The position numbers and the translations under genes were made by a program. The notes beneath the pieces were generated by a model. It did no database searches. It saw nothing but the letters and a program-made list of their open reading frames with translations, and was not told the DNA's origin. A DNA stretch of 33,054 nt. It comes from a virus. The DNA lies in IMG/VR virus record IMGVR_UViG_3300017740_000034, positions 1-33,054 of that record; one strand, written 5' to 3'. Below are positions 29,982 through 33,054 of the stretch, piece after piece (position 1 is the first letter of the stretch; the number at the start of each line of letters is the position of its first letter).

Positions 29982-30247
29982 ATCAATACGAAATAGATAA
30001 ATTAAATAAAGCAGTTGAAAGACTAACAATGGAAAACGAAGCATTAGTGGATAGAATTAACCGGCTAGTAGGTCATCAAGAAGATATTTTAGGGCGAATA
30101 TGGAAATTAGAATCCGAGTTGGTTAATGAATCCGATGTAAAAGATACTCTTAAAATCAATGAGATTGACTCTTGGACTATTAACCATCAGACTATATCTG
30201 ATAAGATAGAAAAAAGAATACTCGCTAAATTGAAGGGATTAGAATGA
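29978..30247 (+). CDS. Coiled-coil protein inside the polB split
   Basis: 89 aa, a heptad-rich helix through the first 50 residues (LNKAVERLTMENEALVDRIN), then a shorter charged helix. GGTGATAAT precedes the ATG. Coupled to both neighbours by four-base overlaps. Function unknown; it may dimerise. Confidence 0.65.
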   Translation: MNQYEIDKLNKAVERLTMENEALVDRINRLVGHQEDILGRIWKLESELVNESDVKDTLKINEIDSWTINHQTISDKIEKRILAKLKGLE

Positions 30248-30447
30248 CTGGTATTGCAGATAAAATAGCAGAAGCGATAATTAAGGATAAGAAAGCATTT
30301 AATAGCATTAAAAAATCTATGTCTTGGAGATTATCCGATATTTTGATAGAAGGGCAAATAAATCTGAGAGATGAAATTAGGGCTATTATAATACAGGAAT
30401 TACCTAATGCTTTTGATATGTGGCTGGCTTCGGGGGAGGAAGAATGA
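30244..30447 (+). CDS. Small helical protein inside the polB split
   Basis: 67 aa, helical, with acidic end (WLASGEEE). Its last codons encode the strong GGGGGAGGA site of the second polymerase gene, and the stop overlaps that ATG. This makes translation of the PolB C-terminal piece dependent on it. Unknown. Confidence 0.6.
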   Translation: MTGIADKIAEAIIKDKKAFNSIKKSMSWRLSDILIEGQINLRDEIRAIIIQELPNAFDMWLASGEEE

Positions 30448-31337
30448 AAGTAGTTTATGGACATACTGATTCAATCTATGTTCAAATAGATTCAGTTGAA
30501 ACTGCTGAAATTGCTATTAAAGAAATAGAAGCATCTGTTAGAGAACACTTCCCTAATGTTATGGGATTAAAAGAACACCCTGTCCAATTAGAATTTGAAA
30601 AGTATTTTTCAGCATTAGGTGTAGGAACCACTAAGAATAGAAATGCTGGTTTAGTATCTTGGGAGGATGGAGTTTGGTTAGATAAGCCAAAATTCACTAT
30701 GACTGGTTTTACTGCTAAAAGAGTGAGTGAAACAAAACTCGCTAAAGCAATACAGATAAAAGCCCTCAATATGTGGGTTGAAAACAAATCAGAAGCAGAA
30801 CTTACTAAGTATCTACATAAAACATATATCTCCGTAATAAACGGAGAAATAGAAGTTAATGATATTATCAAAAGAAGCAGGTTAAGACCTAACAGATTTA
30901 TGGTAAAGTGCCCTGAATGTCGTATGAAATATCATCTTAGGGATTGTATAGAGTTAAAGCATTCAGTATGTAAAAAATGCTCAACAGAAACTAAGCAGTT
31001 TAGGACTCTTGAAGAAAAGAAGCCCTCAATAGGTTCCGGTATAGCCGGAGTATTATATGCTTGGGAGAAAAAAGACTCTATTTTTGATGACTCTTATGTT
31101 TTCTTAAAAGTTAAAGGGGTTAATGACTATTATACTCATCCCCTTACAAGAGAAAGGAAGCCAGTTGATTATGTGTCTGGTACTGAATTAAAAGATTTTG
31201 CTAATTATTCTCCTGATTGGCAACATTATGCGAACCAAGTTATTGATAAAGCCAAGCCGATATACAAGGCTATGGGTTGGGATATATCAAGTATTCGCAC
31301 AGGGAGATTACAAACAAGTTTGGAGGAATGGTTTTGA
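30444..31337 (+). CDS. polB: Family B DNA polymerase, C-terminal piece (motif C, thumb, PIP box)
   Basis: 297 aa, starting at motif C: YGHTDS (5-10). The usual YGDTDS has His for the first Asp; the second Asp (D9), the metal ligand in RB69 polymerase, is kept. TTKNRNAGL (62-70) corresponds to the KKRYAG motif with Asn for Tyr. A four-cysteine insertion (CPEC 156-159, CKKC 176-179) may bind zinc. The end QTSLEEWF (290-297) is a PIP box for the clamp. ATG follows GGGGGAGGA; a longer frame from 30420 is rejected. It must pair with the 27901 product. Confidence 0.92.
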   Translation: MKVVYGHTDSIYVQIDSVETAEIAIKEIEASVREHFPNVMGLKEHPVQLEFEKYFSALGVGTTKNRNAGLVSWEDGVWLDKPKFTMTGFTAKRVSETKLAKAIQIKALNMWVENKSEAELTKYLHKTYISVINGEIEVNDIIKRSRLRPNRFMVKCPECRMKYHLRDCIELKHSVCKKCSTETKQFRTLEEKKPSIGSGIAGVLYAWEKKDSIFDDSYVFLKVKGVNDYYTHPLTRERKPVDYVSGTELKDFANYSPDWQHYANQVIDKAKPIYKAMGWDISSIRTGRLQTSLEEWF

Positions 31338-32263
31338 ATACAGAGGAAAAATATAAAGCGAAGATAGCATCAATGAGAGATTTTACATATAAATGGAATG
31401 CAGAAGGATATACAGACCCTTCTAAACCCATCCTAAAGATTAGTAAGTCTTCATTAGGGTCATTTAATTGGTGTCCACAAAAGTATGTGTATAATTACAT
31501 ACAGAGATTGCCCCAAGACCAAACAGAAGCGATGCGTAAAGGAACAGTTTTACATAATTATCGTGAAGACTTCTTTAATGATTTTGATGTTAAAAAGGCA
31601 GAGACTATGAACAATTCAGAAATAATAGATTATGCTACCGGCCTTATGCCAGTAGATGAGTATTATGACATATCTTTAACAGTGGCGGCTTTTGAAGCAC
31701 AGCGTTTTATTGAGGCTAAGTCTGAAGGTAAGATTGATGAATACTTACCTATTGTTAATGAAGGAATATTTGATTGTGAAGTAACTATTCCTATTGGCCC
31801 ATATAAGGGAGGGGCTTGGAATAATAACGAAGAATGGCAATTAAGTCGCCCTTATACCGTTAGGCTACAAGGAATTATTGACCGTATATTTATTGAAGAC
31901 GGTAAACTTATTCCCTTTGAATATAAGACGGGCGGTTGGAAAGACTATAAGAGAACATCTATGAGACAAGAGATGGCTTTCTATCAACTAATGATAGAAA
32001 ATTGTGATGAAGAAGTTTTGGCTAAACATGGATTAAATAGAGACATGGAAGTAAGTCACTGGGGTTGGTATTATCCAGCCGCTAACCATATAACTGTTGA
32101 ACCAGTAAAGAAAAGGTCAATGAGTTCTGTAATGACTAATATAGCCAAACTCATATATTCTTATGAAAGAGAACAATTTGATGCTAAGTTTTACTATAAG
32201 ACTTGTTCCTTCTGTTCTTATTTTGGAATATGCGAAGCGGCAAACACAGATACATGGTTGTGA
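31328..32263 (+). CDS. PD-(D/E)XK nuclease, Cas4/RecB-like with Fe-S cysteines
   Basis: 311 aa. Metal-binding residues D185 (GIIDRI) and E198-x-K200 (FEYKTG), with RQEMAFYQ (213-220) as the QhxxY motif, define the RecB/Cas4 nuclease fold. C49 (NWCPQKY) and C293/C296/C302 (CSFCSYFGIC) can hold a 4Fe-4S cluster as in Cas4 and AddB. Such enzymes trim DNA ends for recombination or repair. The start overlaps the PolB stop; a TTG at 31334 has better spacing to GGAGG and is an alternative. No CRISPR array is nearby. Confidence 0.88.
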   Translation: MVLNTEEKYKAKIASMRDFTYKWNAEGYTDPSKPILKISKSSLGSFNWCPQKYVYNYIQRLPQDQTEAMRKGTVLHNYREDFFNDFDVKKAETMNNSEIIDYATGLMPVDEYYDISLTVAAFEAQRFIEAKSEGKIDEYLPIVNEGIFDCEVTIPIGPYKGGAWNNNEEWQLSRPYTVRLQGIIDRIFIEDGKLIPFEYKTGGWKDYKRTSMRQEMAFYQLMIENCDEEVLAKHGLNRDMEVSHWGWYYPAANHITVEPVKKRSMSSVMTNIAKLIYSYEREQFDAKFYYKTCSFCSYFGICEAANTDTWL

Positions 32264-32267
32264 TAAA

Positions 32268-32534
32268 ATGATACAATGGACAATTAGAAAAACAATAAAA
32301 ATAATGGGAACAGTATATGTTCTTTTAGATAAGATGCTTAAACATGAAGATGGCCCAATTCTAGGATTAGAAATTGATGATGATTTTCAAAACATGTCAA
32401 GAAAAGAACTATGCAGATATATTGAAGCAAAGTTTGGGTGGGAAGATGATGCGTTTTGGAATCTTGAATCAACTCAAAAGATTAGGTTATGCTGTCAAAT
32501 AGCAAGAAGTAATAAGTTTGAGGTGAAGAAATGA
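32268..32534 (+). CDS. Small hypothetical protein
   Basis: 88 aa from the ATG just after the nuclease stop; the longer upstream frame (from 32163) lies inside the nuclease. N-terminal helix, acidic middle (LEIDDDFQNMSRKEL), and a C-terminal helix. It overlaps the next start by ATGA. Not recognised. Confidence 0.6.
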   Translation: MIQWTIRKTIKIMGTVYVLLDKMLKHEDGPILGLEIDDDFQNMSRKELCRYIEAKFGWEDDAFWNLESTQKIRLCCQIARSNKFEVKK

Positions 32535-32902
32535 AGGAGTTAATTAAAAAGAAAGTGCTTTCTAAGAATTGGACATTTAATGAAATAGCAGACTTAAAAT
32601 CAACAATTACTACAATATGTAATGACCTTGCAGAAGAATTAACTCTCATGGAAAAATTTAATTTAGCCAATGAAGTTAGAATTAAAGAGTCATATGTTGG
32701 GATGGAATTATATCATGTCTTGGGAGATATAGTATATAATACATTACAACTTCAAGTAGCAGAAACAATTAAAGAATTATTAAATACAGCAACAATTGAT
32801 TTTGGAGGTAATAACAATGAAATTTCCACGAATGGTTTGGTCGGGAAGCCAAATAAGAAACGCACCACAGATGAAAAGAAAAAAGATGACACAAAAGAAT
32901 GA
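32531..32902 (+). CDS. Small helical protein with charged tail
   Basis: 123 aa. Helical body and a Lys/Asp-rich disordered end (PNKKRTTDEKKKDDTKE). Its last 86 bases overlap the primase-like gene in another frame, and contain that gene's GGAGG site. Unknown; coupled to its neighbours. Confidence 0.6.
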   Translation: MKELIKKKVLSKNWTFNEIADLKSTITTICNDLAEELTLMEKFNLANEVRIKESYVGMELYHVLGDIVYNTLQLQVAETIKELLNTATIDFGGNNNEISTNGLVGKPNKKRTTDEKKKDDTKE

Positions 32903-33054
32903 CTATATTCAATTTGTTCAGTCTCATAATAATAGAACAAATGTATATACTACTGTTTATGATTTTGAATACTTTACAGAAAAAATGCCAGTTGAAGCAA
33001 GTGTTATTATAGATAGAATATTTTTAGATTTTGATGCCCACGAAGATGAATTAG
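32817..33054 (+). CDS. Probable archaeo-eukaryotic primase, N-terminal part (runs off window)
   Basis: 79 codons from ATG behind TTTGGAGG, open to the edge. After a basic start, NNRTNVYTTVYDF and IIDRIFLDFDAHEDE resemble the first core strands of AEP-type primases, where a hydrophobic-D-h-D pair (LDFDAH) binds metal. The place after PolB and nuclease genes suits a primase. Only the first motif is in view, so helicase-primase fusion or another AEP cannot be separated. Confidence 0.5.
   Translation, partial: MKFPRMVWSGSQIRNAPQMKRKKMTQKNDYIQFVQSHNNRTNVYTTVYDFEYFTEKMPVEASVIIDRIFLDFDAHEDEL

Noticed and set aside
31328-32263. Cas4-like nuclease as part of a CRISPR system
   Set aside because: No repeat-spacer array and no cas1/cas2 in the window; replication/recombination context explains it better.

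Overview
The window looks like the early/replication half of a head-tailed dsDNA virus of archaea. The best match from memory is a magrovirus-type virus of Marine Group II Euryarchaeota (Poseidoniales); no search was run. The case rests on an archaeal-type replication set: family B DNA polymerase in two pieces, PCNA-like clamp, RFC small subunit plus a short P-loop partner with a PIP box, ATP-dependent ligase, and a probable archaeo-eukaryotic primase start at the right edge. A TFB-like factor and a histone-fold protein support it, alongside phage-like genes (class II ribonucleotide reductase, MazG, GroEL/GroES, Sak4-like RecA, ParB-like). All supported genes lie on the + strand. They are AT-rich, tightly packed, usually overlap by ATGA or a few bases, and mostly follow GGAGG or GGTGA ribosome-binding sites. 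No structural genes are seen.

Layout. 1-827: the tail of an upstream gene, a terminator-like hairpin, a small zinc/membrane protein, then about 375 bases without a gene that fold into three nested hairpins. 828-6498: SF1A helicase, a short structured gap, then small, mostly zinc-binding proteins and a 435-aa coiled-coil protein. 6504-6828: a small transcription unit with its own TATA-like box and terminator, encoding a ThiS/MoaD-like (ubiquitin-like) protein. 6833-15271: NrdJ, a large unknown, TFB, MazG, an E1-like adenylyltransferase, a multi-HTH basic protein and a JAMM/JAB protease. 15268-17632: GroES-like and GroEL-like chaperonins and a DnaJ-like zinc motif protein. 17625-25115: PC4-like protein, ligase, histone-fold protein, LAGLIDADG-like protein, RFC pair and a probable ssDNA-binding protein. 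25116-25306: two multi-branched RNA folds. 25307-33054: Sak4, ParB-like, PCNA, split PolB with five small genes in the split, Cas4-like nuclease, two unknowns and the primase start.

How it fits together. The virus appears to carry its own replisome, dNTP supply (NrdJ, MazG), recombination factors, and transcription/chromatin proteins (TFB, PC4-like, histone-fold, SANT/Myb-like), so it depends little on host replication proteins. The most unexpected part is a possible ubiquitin-like system. The Ubl protein ends in Gly-Gly followed by two extra residues. A JAMM protease could trim it and an E1-like enzyme could activate it; both are encoded within 8.2 kb. The second notable theme is RNA: four gene-free stretches hold long, strand-specific folds that the protein annotation does not explain.
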